Shown here one piece after another: positions 24,941-33,130 of a DNA stretch of 64,000 nt. A program made the translations under genes and the position numbers. The stretch is from Cryobacterium sp. GrIS_2_6 (lineage in GTDB: Bacteria; Actinomycetota; Actinomycetes; Actinomycetales; Microbacteriaceae): NCBI RefSeq assembly GCF_035984545.1, contig NZ_JAXCHP010000001.1, positions 1,426,001-1,490,000 of the forward strand. Direction: 5' to 3'. The notes below the pieces were generated by a model. It searched no databases. It was not told where the DNA came from and saw only the letters and a list, made by a program, of their open reading frames with translations. Positions within the stretch are counted from its first letter, which is position 1; each line of letters opens with the position of its first letter.

Positions 24941-25120
24941 TTAGTCCCGTTCTCGTGAGTTGAGGACGGGCTGGTTGGTGTGGAACGCTGCTTCGGCTTC
25001 GACGGGTGGGATCAGTCCGATCTCGCCGTGGAGGCGGCGGTGGTTGAACCTGTCGATGTACTCGGCGACGGCGAACTCGAGGTCGGCGAGGCGTTCGGTG
25101 TAACGGATGGCGCGGTATTG
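24941..25120 (-). pseudogene. IS3-family transposase, C-terminal remnant
   Basis: The reverse frame encodes ADLEFAVAEYIDRFNHRRLH, then GEIGLIPPVEAEAAF and a stop, the standard end of IS3 OrfB. The bases 24908-24935 (TGTCAAGCCCCGGGTTTTGT region) resemble the outer end of such an element. The upstream part is replaced by the IS30 element at 25121. Confidence 0.85.
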
Positions 25121-26584
25121 GGCGGATTCAACCGGTCGTCGCAACACCTCGATTATGGAGGTGGTTTATGGGACGTCCGAAGGATTGGATGGCCACGCAA
25201 CTCGGGCGGGAGCCGATGCGGTCGCCGGGCCGACCGCCGGGCCGACCGCCGGGGTGGCGCCGGGAACACCGGCAGACTTTCTGGGACCTCGTTGGGCCGG
25301 GTGTCTCGAGCGAGGATGCTGGTGAGCGGGCCGGCGTGTCGGCGCCAGTCGGGACACGTTTCTTCCGTCACGCTGGTGGGATGCGAGACCTCAGCAAGGC
25401 ACCGCTGTCAGGAAGGTTCTTGACCTTCGTCGAGCGTGAGGAGATCGCGATCCTGCGAGCACAGAATCTTGGTGTTCGACAGATTGCACAGGCGGTGGGC
25501 CGGTCCCCGTCGACAATCTCCCGCGAGCTACGACGCAACGCGGCCTCGCGCGGCGGCAAGGCTGAATACCGTGCCACGAGCGCTCAGTGGCACTCCGACC
25601 GGCGTGCCCGCCGGCCCAAGATGGCCAAGCTCGCGGTTAGCCCCCTGTTGCGCGATTACGTTCAGTCCCGGTTGGATGGAACAGTGAAGCGCGCTGATGG
25701 CACGCCCGCGGCAGCTCCCGGGATCGGGGCCTGGAACGGGCGTCGACATGGGCCCCGACAGGATCGCCGCTGGTCCACAGCGTGGAGCCCGGAGCAGATC
25801 GCAGGTCGGCTTAAGGTCGATTTCCCCGACGATAGGAGCATGAGAATCTCGCATGAGGCGATCTACCAGGCCCTCTACATCGAGAGTCGTGGAGCGCTGC
25901 GTCGGGAGTTGACCACGGCCTTACGCACTGGTCGGGCGTTGCGAGTGCCGCGGGCCCGCGCAAAACGAGGCAAGAGCTTCCTGTCAAAGGAAGTCATGAT
26001 CGCCGCCCGGCCCGCAGAAGCCAACGACAGGGCCGTTCCCGGACACTGGGAAGGGGACCTGATCCTCAGACTAGGCGGGGTCGCGATCGGGACTCTCGTC
26101 GAACGCACCACGAGGTTCACGATGCTGTTGCACCTGCCCCCGATGGACGAGCACAAGATGATCGGCGCACAGATCAAGAACGGGCCCGCGACAGCCGGAC
26201 ACGGCGCCGACGCCGTCTGTGATGCGATCGCCCGAACCATCACCGATCTGCCCGAGACCCTGCGCAAGTCATTGACTTGGGACCAGGGCGCCGAGATGGC
26301 CCAACACGCCAGACTCCGCATCCAGACAGGGCTGCCGATCTACTTCGACGATCCCCACTCGCCGTGGCAGCGACCCAGTAACGAGAACACCAACGGGCTG
26401 CTGCGCCAGTACTTCCCCAAAGGCACCGACTTCACCCGCTACGCCCTGGACGATCTCGACGGCGTCGCCAAGACCCTAAACGAACGTCCCCGCAAGACAC
26501 TCGGATTCAAAACGCCAGCCGAAGCGATGGACGAGCTACTGTTGTCCGCAGGCACCAGTGTTGCGACGAACGGTTGGATCCGCC
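25121..26584 (+). mobile_element. IS30-family insertion sequence
   Basis: Ends match as inverted repeats: the left reads GGCGGATTCAACCGGTCGTC and the complement of the right reads GGCGGATCCAACCGTTCGTC, both continuing GCAACAC. The exact outer limit is uncertain by a few bases because the match may include target sequence. The element lies between an IS3 remnant and the start of an NAD(P)-binding protein gene, which it truncates. Confidence 0.8.
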
Positions 26585-26649
26585 GTCGGCACCGGCCACT
26601 GCGTCTGCCACCGCGGCGGTGTCGAAGGCCGAGCCTCGGCGGTAAGTGA
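25168..26649 (+). CDS. IS30-family transposase reading out of the element
   Basis: The 493-residue protein begins MGRPKDWMATQLGREPMRSP. It has an HTH (NLGVRQIAQAVGRSPSTISR), WSPEQIAGRL, and the integrase core with GHWEGDLI, SLTWDQGAEMA and PSNENTNGLLRQYFP. The region around residues 20-30 has a 12-base tandem repeat giving PPGRPPGRPPG. The frame has no stop inside the element: it runs through the right inverted repeat after SVATNG and adds about 25 residues from the flanking gene in antisense. The catalytic core looks intact. Confidence 0.92.
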   Translation: MGRPKDWMATQLGREPMRSPGRPPGRPPGWRREHRQTFWDLVGPGVSSEDAGERAGVSAPVGTRFFRHAGGMRDLSKAPLSGRFLTFVEREEIAILRAQNLGVRQIAQAVGRSPSTISRELRRNAASRGGKAEYRATSAQWHSDRRARRPKMAKLAVSPLLRDYVQSRLDGTVKRADGTPAAAPGIGAWNGRRHGPRQDRRWSTAWSPEQIAGRLKVDFPDDRSMRISHEAIYQALYIESRGALRRELTTALRTGRALRVPRARAKRGKSFLSKEVMIAARPAEANDRAVPGHWEGDLILRLGGVAIGTLVERTTRFTMLLHLPPMDEHKMIGAQIKNGPATAGHGADAVCDAIARTITDLPETLRKSLTWDQGAEMAQHARLRIQTGLPIYFDDPHSPWQRPSNENTNGLLRQYFPKGTDFTRYALDDLDGVAKTLNERPRKTLGFKTPAEAMDELLLSAGTSVATNGWIRRRHRPLRLPPRRCRRPSLGGK

Positions 26650-26785
26650 CCCCGTCAAGACGTGTTTCGGGCTCACTTCGGCTGAAGGAGGTGATGTCGT
26701 GGCCGCGGGCGTGCGCTTCGCGGACAATGTTGCTGCCGGCATAGCCGGTTCCGCCAATGACGGTGATGCGGGACCTGCAGGACAT
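26585..26785 (-). pseudogene. NAD(P)H-binding (epimerase-like) protein, truncated by IS30
   Basis: From the ATG at 26785 the frame reads ITVIGGTGYAGSNIVREAHA, then SRSEPETRLDGVTYRRGSA, a Rossmann-type GxxGxxG start of the NmrA/YwnB-like oxidoreductases. It enters the IS30 right end after about 66 residues. The rest of the gene is not found on the other side of the element, so part was deleted. It is adjacent to the TetR gene on the same strand. Confidence 0.8.
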
Positions 26786-26892
26786 GCGGTGATCCGATCG
26801 TTCAAGGGCGGGCTGATCGTGAATCGGCCGCCCACCTTTCACGGAGTCGGCGTCAGGTGGCCTGTCGCTGACTGTGGGAGTGAGAGGTGCTA

Positions 26893-27492
26893 TCAGGCGC
26901 TTGAGCGTAGCGCGTCGACGACCAGGTCGAGCAGCCGGCGCGTGGTATCGGTCGAGGTGCTGGCGGCGGTGGCGAGGAACGTCCCGAGCAGGAGTGTGGT
27001 GACGTCGTCGGGCCCGATGTCGGAGCGCAGGGAACCATCCCTCGCCCCCGCGGCGAGGATCGGCGCGATCGCCGCGGTGATGCGCTCGCGCGTGGTGGAA
27101 GTCGGGAGCTTGCCCTCGGCCAAGCCGGCTCGCAGCGTGTCCATCATGCCGCGCTTGACGGCGGTGAACTGTGCGTAGCGTGCGACCCACTCACGAAGCG
27201 CCGTCTCGGGTGCGAGCTCCTCGAGCAGGGCGGGTCCACTGGCGGCGAGCGAATCCAGCTCCGCGCCGTACACCGCTTCGACGAGGGCGTCGCGCGTTGG
27301 AAAGTGGCGGTACAGGGTACCGATCCCGACGCCCGCTTCGCGGGCGATGCCATCGAGCGAGGCGGCGCTACCGTCGGCGGCCAGCGCCGCGCGTGCGGCG
27401 GTGACGAGTTTGTCGCGGTTGCGGCGCGCGTCAGCGCGTAGCGGGCGGCTCGCAATGCCCGAGGTCACGGCGCCCGAGTCTGACCGAATCAT
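26893..27492 (-). CDS. TetR-family regulator
   Basis: The 199-residue protein has an N-terminal HTH domain (GIAREAGVGIGTLYRHFPTRDALVEAVYGAE) at about residues 46-77 and a TetR_C-like ligand domain. It is divergent from an aldo/keto reductase, with two 14-bp palindromes in the 81-base gap. Autorepression and control of the reductase are the simplest reading. The ATG at 27492 is the first Met after the palindrome; GGAGGG lies upstream. Confidence 0.9.
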   Translation of the reverse strand: MIRSDSGAVTSGIASRPLRADARRNRDKLVTAARAALAADGSAASLDGIAREAGVGIGTLYRHFPTRDALVEAVYGAELDSLAASGPALLEELAPETALREWVARYAQFTAVKRGMMDTLRAGLAEGKLPTSTTRERITAAIAPILAAGARDGSLRSDIGPDDVTTLLLGTFLATAASTSTDTTRRLLDLVVDALRSSA

Positions 27493-27494
27493 AG

Positions 27495-27543
27495 CGGAGG
27501 ACCCTCCGGTTGTGTTACCTTCAATGAAGCGGAGCATCCTCCG
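27495..27543. promoter_or_regulatory. Paired palindromic operators for TetR/aldo-keto reductase
   Basis: Two copies of a near-identical palindrome, CGGAGGACCCTCCG at 27495-27508 and CGGAGCATCCTCCG at 27530-27543, are 35 bases apart start to start. One overlaps the leader of the TetR gene and the other lies 31 bases before the reductase start. The spacing is the same as for the second TetR pair at 29873-29918. Confidence 0.65.
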
Positions 27544-27573
27544 TTTCTTCATCATCTCACATGGACCGAGGTC

Positions 27574-28503
27574 TTGACGTTGTCCTTTCCCACTTTCTCC
27601 GCAACCGGAGAACTTCGCCCCGGTGGCGTAGGCCAGCTCGGTGACCGCACGGTCTCGCGCATCGGGTATGGCGCATTGCAGCTCGAACGACTGTCCGGCG
27701 ACCGGACCGCCGCCGTCGCACTGGTCCGTCGCGCCCTCGAGCTCGGCGTCGACCACATCGACACCGCCCAGTTCTACGGCGACGGCTTCTCCAACGAGAT
27801 CATCGCCCAGGCATTGCGGCCCGAGGACGGCGTCACCGTCGTCAGCAAGATCGGCGCCGACCCGGACCCGGGCGGACCGTTCCCGATGCGGGTCGCGCAG
27901 CGGCCAGAGGAACTGCGCGCCAGCGTCGAGGCCAACCTGCGCACCCTGGGTCTCGAGCAGATCCCGGTGGTTAACCCGCGCCGCATGGACGGCCACGTGC
28001 GCATCCCCATGCCGCCCGAGCAGCAGGTCGACCTCGACGACCAGCTTGCGGTTATGACCGCGATGCGGGGCGACGGGCTGATCGGCGCGTTCGGGCTGAG
28101 CAACGTCACCCTCGACGTGCTCCAGCGCGCCCTGCCCGCCGGGCCGGTGTGCGTGCAGAACGACTACAGCCTCGTGGCCCGCGCCGACGAGGCCTTGCTC
28201 GAACTCTGCACCGCTGAGAACATGGCCTGGATCCCGTTCTTCCCGCTAGGCAGCGCCGTCCCCACCATGACGAAGGTCACCGACGAGCCCGCGGTGCAAG
28301 AGGCGGCTACCGCGCTCGGCGTCACCCCGGCGCAGATCGGTCTCGCTTGGCTGTTGCACCACGCCCCGAACACCATGCTCATCCCCGGCACAGCCAGCAT
28401 CACCCACCTCGAACAGAACATGGCCGTAAGCGATATCGCCCTCGACGGCGCCCTGATGGACGCATTAGACGCCCTCGTCCCGCGGACGGGATCGATCAGC
28501 TGA
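27574..28503 (+). CDS. Aldo/keto reductase
   Basis: The 309-residue protein has the (beta/alpha)8 AKR features: GVDHIDTAQFYGDGFSNE (catalytic Asp and Tyr), VVSKIGADP (Lys) and LLHHAPNTMLIPGTASITHL near the cofactor site. It uses NADPH to reduce aldehydes or ketones. The TTG at 27574 is used as the start; a second TTG two codons later is possible. It is divergent from TetR. The usual catalytic His region reads VVNPRRMDGHVR where many homologues have VNLRR, so the active site is close to YdbC-type members. Confidence 0.88.
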   Translation: MTLSFPTFSATGELRPGGVGQLGDRTVSRIGYGALQLERLSGDRTAAVALVRRALELGVDHIDTAQFYGDGFSNEIIAQALRPEDGVTVVSKIGADPDPGGPFPMRVAQRPEELRASVEANLRTLGLEQIPVVNPRRMDGHVRIPMPPEQQVDLDDQLAVMTAMRGDGLIGAFGLSNVTLDVLQRALPAGPVCVQNDYSLVARADEALLELCTAENMAWIPFFPLGSAVPTMTKVTDEPAVQEAATALGVTPAQIGLAWLLHHAPNTMLIPGTASITHLEQNMAVSDIALDGALMDALDALVPRTGSIS

Positions 28504-28600
28504 CGGGATCGATCGGCTGACGGCGGCACCGCGATGTACCAGCGGCCGCCGAGCCGCGCCCCACACCCCCGATACCTCCCTAAGAATGTAGGACACCCCT

Positions 28601-28915
28601 TTGTCGCTGAACACCGAAGAACTCGCCCGTACCCGCTCCGAGCTACGGGCCAACCTGGACCTCGCCGGCCTGACGACCGCCCAAGTCGCCACGGACCTCG
28701 ACTGGTCCGCCGACCGCCTAAACACCGGGCTGCACTCGACCAGACCGTCCGACCCCGTCGACGTGTGGCAACTGCGCGACTACCTCGAGCACGCCGTCCG
28801 CGACGCCGGCCGCACGCCCGCACCCTTCACGATCCTCACCTCCCGCAACCGAATCACGGCGCGCATGTGGTTCAACCTGCGCACCGCACCCCGGCACAAC
28901 TTCGCCACCGCCTAA
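28601..28915 (+). CDS. DUF2316 family protein
   Basis: The 104-residue protein reads ELRANLDLAGLTTAQVATDL, then DVWQLRDYLEHAVRDAGRTP and RITARMWFNL, as in DUF2316. This is a small helical family with an HTH-like first half. The TTG at 28601 has TAGGAC upstream. It follows the reductase on the same strand by 97 bases and may share its promoter. Confidence 0.8.
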   Translation: MSLNTEELARTRSELRANLDLAGLTTAQVATDLDWSADRLNTGLHSTRPSDPVDVWQLRDYLEHAVRDAGRTPAPFTILTSRNRITARMWFNLRTAPRHNFATA

Positions 28916-29279
28916 CCCGGGCCCGCAAACCCTTCCCACAACCTTCCGCACGACCCTGCGCGCCGGCACAGGGGCGCCTGAAAAGCACTCCCGCGAACGG
29001 TAGGGACTCGTCGAAAACTTATGCTGGCAATGGTCCAGCCTCGCGGGCGCTCTACTCGGTTCCGAGAACAGCCGGGGACAGCACCTGTGCCCTCAACTGC
29101 CGGGTGCCTCTCAAGCCCCTGACCCACCGCGGCGGAGGGCGAGCGTTTCTCGTGTCAGCGCATGGCCAGGTCGCACGGCCCCAAGATATTGTTCGAACGC
29201 CGCCTTGCGAGGATGCAGATCGACGGGCCGCGTCTTTGAGCTTCCAAAATGTCAATTTGTCAGCGTCCGTTACCGGCCG
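28916..29279. other. Stretch without a recognisable gene
   Basis: Short frames on both strands lack family motifs and ribosome sites. It separates the DUF2316 gene from the convergent end of the second TetR gene. Nothing else is seen. Confidence 0.45.
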
Positions 29280-29858
29280 TTATCGAGACCGAGTTCGGAT
29301 GGATGTGACGAGCATGCTGATGAGTTCGTTTCCGGTGACGTTCCATTTGTCTTGGGAAAGGTGTCCGCTGAGTTCCATTCCTGCGATTCCGTGCGCGCTG
29401 GACATGAGCAGGGCCCCGTATCGCCGCACATCGTGCTGCCCGACGACCTGGGCCACGATTTGGAGGAACTGGTCTTGTGATCCGCTCGCGGCCAGCAGGG
29501 CGGCCGACGGCTCTCCGGAGGGTGCAGCCCACATCAACTCGTAGAGGTGTGGCCGTTCACGGCCGATCTCAAGGAGCGTCAGCAGAGCGGACGTGAGAGT
29601 GGCGGCCGGATTCAGTTGTGGGTCCCGCTGTAGGCGGTGGAGCTCCTCAGCAAATTCATTCCACGCATCGATTGCGAGTTGTGTCAGCAGGTGCTCTTTG
29701 TCCTGGAAGTGCCCGTACGGCGCACCACGGGAGACACCGGCGCGCGCACCCACCGCACGAAGCGTCACCGCATCGGGGCCGCCACCGTCCAGAAGCTGGG
29801 ACGCAGCACGCAGCAGTGCTACTCGAGTTGCGGCCGCACTTTCGGCTCGACTGACCAT
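29280..29858 (-). CDS. TetR/AcrR-family regulator
   Basis: The 192-residue protein has an HTH at about residues 30-60 (LRAVGARAGVSRGAPYGHFQ) and a TetR_C_33-like ligand domain (LYELMWAAPSGEP). It is divergent from an SDR gene and faces a pair of TGACAnTGTCA palindromes, the presumed operators. The translation start at 29858 (ATG) is preceded by GGGGAG. Confidence 0.9.
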   Translation of the reverse strand: MVSRAESAAATRVALLRAASQLLDGGGPDAVTLRAVGARAGVSRGAPYGHFQDKEHLLTQLAIDAWNEFAEELHRLQRDPQLNPAATLTSALLTLLEIGRERPHLYELMWAAPSGEPSAALLAASGSQDQFLQIVAQVVGQHDVRRYGALLMSSAHGIAGMELSGHLSQDKWNVTGNELISMLVTSIRTRSR

Positions 29859-29872
29859 CTCCCCATTCTAGT

Positions 29873-29918
29873 TGACAATGTCACACGACGGCAGCACACT
29901 GGACCCATGACACTGTCA
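29873..29918. promoter_or_regulatory. Paired palindromic operators for TetR/SDR
   Basis: TGACAATGTCA at 29873-29883 and TGACACTGTCA at 29908-29918 are 35 bases apart. The second overlaps the SDR start codon (29907), so binding would block both promoter and initiation. The site resembles operators of TetR proteins that control SDR genes. Confidence 0.7.
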
Positions 29919-30782
29919 CATGAAAACGAGTTGGTTGTTGTTTCCGGTGCTTCCTCTGGAATGGGCGCCGCAACGGCCCATGAATTGGCGAAGCGTGGCT
30001 ATCACGTTCTTGCCGGGGTCCGCCGGCAGGAAGACGCCGACACCATCCGGGGAGCGAACCTCGAACCGGTGATCCTTGACATCACCATCCCAGAGAACAT
30101 TGAGGCCCTCGTCGAGCGCATCACGAACGATCCTGAGCGCAGGCGGCTCCGGGCGCTTGTTAACAACGCGGGCATCGCCGTGAACGCTCCTGTGGAAGCG
30201 CTTCCTCTTGATCAATGGCGTCGACAGTTTGACGTGAACTTGTTCGGACACGTCGCCCTCATGCAGGCCATGCTCCCGTTCCTGCACGAAAGCCGCGGCC
30301 GAATCGTGAATATCAGTTCCGTTGGAGGAAAGGTTGCGATGGGCACCTACGGGGCGTATTCCGGGGCAAAATTTGCCCTAGAAGCGGTCAGCGACGCCCT
30401 CCGTCGTGAACTCGCACCCCACAACGTGCAGGTGGTGGTTATCGAACCCGGCGGGGTGAAGACAGAGATGACGGGCCACGGAATCGATCGAGCACAAATA
30501 TTTGTCGAAGAGATGACCCCTATTCAGCGAAAGCGCTATGGGGCTTTGATGCAGGCGATCATTAACCAAGCGACCGCATTCACGAAAACAGGCGTTCCTG
30601 CCAGCGACGCAGCCCTCGTTATTGCCAACGCCACGACGACACGAAATCCACGGACCCGTTACACGATCGGCCGTGACGCGGCCGTGCTCACCCGATTGTC
30701 ACGAATCCTTCCCGACCGGGTCCTTGACCGCCTCATAGCTGCGAACTTACGCCCGTACTGGAAAATCACTGACACCGAGTGA
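29907..30782 (+). CDS. Short-chain dehydrogenase/reductase
   Basis: The 291-residue classical SDR has GASSGMG at about residues 14-20, NNAGIAVNAP near 87, an active-site Ser region (NISSVGGKV) and YSGAKFALE with the YxxxK pair. The C-terminal extension of about 40 residues (TRLSRILPDRVLDRLI) is typical of SDR enzymes acting on bulky or lipid substrates. The divergent TetR and the palindrome over the ATG imply substrate-induced expression. Confidence 0.9.
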   Translation: MTLSHENELVVVSGASSGMGAATAHELAKRGYHVLAGVRRQEDADTIRGANLEPVILDITIPENIEALVERITNDPERRRLRALVNNAGIAVNAPVEALPLDQWRRQFDVNLFGHVALMQAMLPFLHESRGRIVNISSVGGKVAMGTYGAYSGAKFALEAVSDALRRELAPHNVQVVVIEPGGVKTEMTGHGIDRAQIFVEEMTPIQRKRYGALMQAIINQATAFTKTGVPASDAALVIANATTTRNPRTRYTIGRDAAVLTRLSRILPDRVLDRLIAANLRPYWKITDTE

Positions 30783-31075
30783 GCCCGGCTAGCCTTGCCG
30801 AGTGGGCCACTGGGCCGCCTGTAAGCGAGGAGAACCGCGGGAAACATGGTTTTCGACGCCTGGTAATCATGAAGAATTCCGAGACCGAAAGCCTGGATAG
30901 TGCCCGCAATTCCTCACCGCAATCTCACTTGAGTCTTTTTTCTACCGCGCTTCCGTGGGATTGCCCGCGTGATTCGCTGCAAGGTCCGACCCACGGCCTA
31001 CACGCCGGTCAACAACAGTTTTCTGCGGGGAGGCCGGGGGTCGCTCTCTGCTGGCGGAAACCGGATCGACGAGTG

Positions 31076-31495
31076 TCAGTGCCGGGTGAAGCGATACCAG
31101 TGATAGAGGAAGGCAGCGCTTCCGAGATGGATGGCGGCCGCCCCGGCTGCACCCGCAACCCCGGGCGTTCCATTCACCGCCGCGACGACGGCATCGCCCA
31201 CCTGCACAACGCCCGCGAGAATAAGGACAGAACTGGCCGCCCGGGCGTCGATGGGACGACGGAGAAGGACCGCTGTCACGGCAGCGTCAATGACGACGGA
31301 ACGCAGCCCATACATTTCGGTAAAAAAGCTCAAGTCCGGAGTGTGGGGCACCGGATGGCCGGTAACGAGGTTGGGTGCGATGATGCCGACCACCCCGAAG
31401 GCGCCGCCGATGGCCGCGCTGACGATGTTCACCCCAATCAGGGTCCGACGCTGCCAATTCCCGCGTATCCCTGAATCATTCGTGTCTTGAATCAT
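31076..31495 (-). CDS. DUF4267-like small membrane protein
   Basis: The 139-residue protein has four helices: IGVNIVSAAIGGAFGVVGII, a segment with EMYGLRSVVIDAAVTAVLL, then VLILAGVVQVGDAVVAAVNG and a last helix ending YHWYRFTRH. These fit DUF4267 integral membrane proteins. It is divergent from a MarR gene with only 22 bases between starts, so the regulator probably controls both. Confidence 0.75.
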   Translation of the reverse strand: MIQDTNDSGIRGNWQRRTLIGVNIVSAAIGGAFGVVGIIAPNLVTGHPVPHTPDLSFFTEMYGLRSVVIDAAVTAVLLRRPIDARAASSVLILAGVVQVGDAVVAAVNGTPGVAGAAGAAAIHLGSAAFLYHWYRFTRH

Positions 31496-31517
31496 TTCTG
31501 TAGAGTAGCATTGTTGT

Positions 31518-32003
31518 ATGGTTTCCTCAGCTCCTGACCCATTCAGCAGTGTTGTCCTCCGTCTGGGCGTGGTGGGGGCGCGGTGGGAGGAACGTTATGC
31601 CGAGGCTCTCCTGGGGCTGGACGTCAAACCGAAGCACGTAGCTCTCCTTGCATCGCTTCGCTCGGTCACGTCCCGATCGCAGCTGGAACTGGCGGACCGC
31701 ATGGGCGTAGGCCCCTCACTCGTGGTGGCACTCGCAGATCACCTAGAAGCTAAAGGCGCGATCGGGCGAGAACGAGACCCCGCCGACCGGCGCCGGCAGC
31801 GGTTGATCCTGACGGGACAAGGCAACGAGCTCCTGGATCGATGCAGCTCACTGCTCGAGGAACTCGACCGCGAGCTCGTCGCGCAGATCCGCCCATACCA
31901 GGACGGACTTCGAGCTGCGCTCGATATTCTAGGCACGCCCTGGGGCCTCACCTCTATCAATGCCACCCTCACGGGCGAAATAGATGCCGTTTCAGAGGGT
32001 TAG
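31518..32003 (+). CDS. MarR-family regulator 1
   Basis: The 161-residue protein has a winged helix with SRSQLELADRMGVGPSLVVA at about residues 50-70, a wing with RERDPADRRRQRLILTGQG at about 90-108, and flanking dimer helices. This is the MarR pattern. It is divergent from the DUF4267 gene across a very short gap. The stop is followed at once by the 77-bp repeat R1. Confidence 0.88.
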   Translation: MVSSAPDPFSSVVLRLGVVGARWEERYAEALLGLDVKPKHVALLASLRSVTSRSQLELADRMGVGPSLVVALADHLEAKGAIGRERDPADRRRQRLILTGQGNELLDRCSSLLEELDRELVAQIRPYQDGLRAALDILGTPWGLTSINATLTGEIDAVSEG

Positions 32004-32007
32004 AAGC

Positions 32008-32084
32008 CCCGGCCAAGGACCGAGATCGAGAAAAACGTCTCTCGGAAGCCACGGTGGAATTGCTCGACTCCAGCCAAAGTCGAC
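32008..32084. repeat. 77-bp direct repeat R1
   Basis: This is about 80 percent identical, by eye, to R2 at 36400-36476 and in the same orientation. The shared core includes ATCGAGAAAAACGT and GGAAGCCACGG. On the reverse strand both copies can encode IPPWLPR(D/N)VFLD. R1 and R2 bracket the MarR 2/hydrolase locus with its IS21 insertion. Confidence 0.75.
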
Positions 32085-32123
32085 CGGCAACCCGAGCGTA
32101 AGCGACCTGATGACTCAGTACAT

Positions 32124-32528
32124 CTAGACCAGGCGAAGAAGCAGGGCGAGCAGGGTCTCGCGCTCTGACTCGGAGAGATCGGCAAATTGCACCGTCACGA
32201 ACTGCCGCGCGATCACGCTCGCGTCGGCGAGCAGTCCCTCGCCTGCCGGCGTCAGCCGGTGCTCGATGCGGCGCCCGACTCCCGGGACTCTCGCGATGAG
32301 GTCCTGCGCCCCGAGCCGGTTCGCCAGTGTGCCGAAGGCCTGATCGCTCATGAACGTGCGCTGAGCCAGGTCGTGGGCCGATGCGCCGGGAACCTCTGAG
32401 ATGGCGCGGAGGGCGTCCCATTGCGTGATCGTTGTACCTAGAGCGGCCAGTCGGCGGTCGAGGCCGCGATGGTGGCGCCACTGCACTCGCTTGACCGCTC
32501 GCCCGAGGGCCATGATGTCTGTTGCCAT
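32124..32528 (-). CDS. MarR-family regulator 2
   Basis: The 134-residue protein has the MarR core: TITQWDALRAISEVPGASAH, LAQRTFMSDQAFGTLANRL and wing residues RRIEHRLTPAGEGLL. It is divergent from the interrupted alpha/beta hydrolase, with a near-palindrome TGTTTGTATAAACA in the 53-base gap. It probably responds to a small aromatic or lipophilic compound, by family analogy. Confidence 0.88.
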   Translation of the reverse strand: MATDIMALGRAVKRVQWRHHRGLDRRLAALGTTITQWDALRAISEVPGASAHDLAQRTFMSDQAFGTLANRLGAQDLIARVPGVGRRIEHRLTPAGEGLLADASVIARQFVTVQFADLSESERETLLALLLRLV

Positions 32529-32546
32529 GCTCGGAGAATAGCAGCT

Positions 32547-32560
32547 TGTTTGTATAAACA
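32547..32560. promoter_or_regulatory. Operator-like palindrome between MarR 2 and hydrolase
   Basis: TGTTT-GTAT-AAACA has 5-bp arms. It sits between divergent starts at 32528 and 32582, next to the AT-rich GGTATAAGG that could be a -10 region for the hydrolase. Confidence 0.5.
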
Positions 32561-32581
32561 GGTTGGTATAAGGTTGTTGAC

Positions 32582-32764
32582 ATGACTTTGACGCATCGCT
32601 TCCTCACCCTCCCTGCATTCCAGATCAACCTCGCCTTCGACGACTCCGGCTCCGGGCCAGCGACCCTCGTGCTGCACGGCGGCGGCGGGCCCTTCACCGT
32701 CGCCGGTCTCGGCGCACACCTCGCCGAGACGCGTCGCGTGCTCCTCCCGACGATGCCCGGCTGG
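32582..32764 (+). pseudogene. Alpha/beta hydrolase, 5-prime part (split by IS21)
   Basis: The frame MTLTHRFLTLPAFQINLAFD leads through VLHGGGGPFTVAGLGAHLAE (oxyanion-hole His-Gly region) to PTMPGW at 32764. There the IS21 element begins. The reading frame resumes at 35617. Removing the element and one copy of the 5-bp duplication restores a 258-residue hydrolase without a frameshift, showing that the insertion is the only lesion. Confidence 0.9.
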
Positions 32765-32848
32765 TGTGTTTTGTCAACTTTAAACCGGCCATTTGAGCGC
32801 TAATTAACCTGCCATTGTGGCGCGGTTTCCGGCCATTTGATCAGGTGG

Positions 32849-33130
32849 TCAGAACGGCTGGTTTGTGGGGTCGGTTTCGTCGCCGTCATCGGCGGGGACG
32901 GCGGTGTTTTCGGTGGTCCATCCGGCGTCGGGATCGGCGAAGTCGTCTGGCCAGGGGGCTGGTCGGCCGTTGTCGTCCCACCAGCCTGTCTCGTGGTCGG
33001 CTGGCGCGTGGGGGCGCTCTGGTTGGGTGTGATCCTTCATGAAGAAGTCCTGACTGCTGAGGGTGCGTGCGGTGGTTGGCGGGACCGTCGTGGGTCGCGT
33101 TCCGGGGTGGCCGGCCTGGTGGCGGGTCAT
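32849..33130 (-). CDS. Third ORF of the IS21 element, acidic Trp/Pro-rich protein
   Basis: The 93-residue frame starts with an ATG overlapping the istB stop as ATGA, so it should be co-translated. The protein is hydrophilic and rich in Pro, Asp and Trp (HETGWWDDNGRPAPWPDDF). It has no recognised domain. IS21 elements normally encode only IstA and IstB, so this is either a passenger or an accessory factor. Confidence 0.6.
   Translation of the reverse strand: MTRHQAGHPGTRPTTVPPTTARTLSSQDFFMKDHTQPERPHAPADHETGWWDDNGRPAPWPDDFADPDAGWTTENTAVPADDGDETDPTNQPF

Noticed and set aside
29637..29906. Upstream extension of the SDR start
   Set aside because: It overlaps the divergent TetR gene and reads Arg/Ser/Cys-rich antisense; the ATG at 29907 begins the conserved Rossmann fold.
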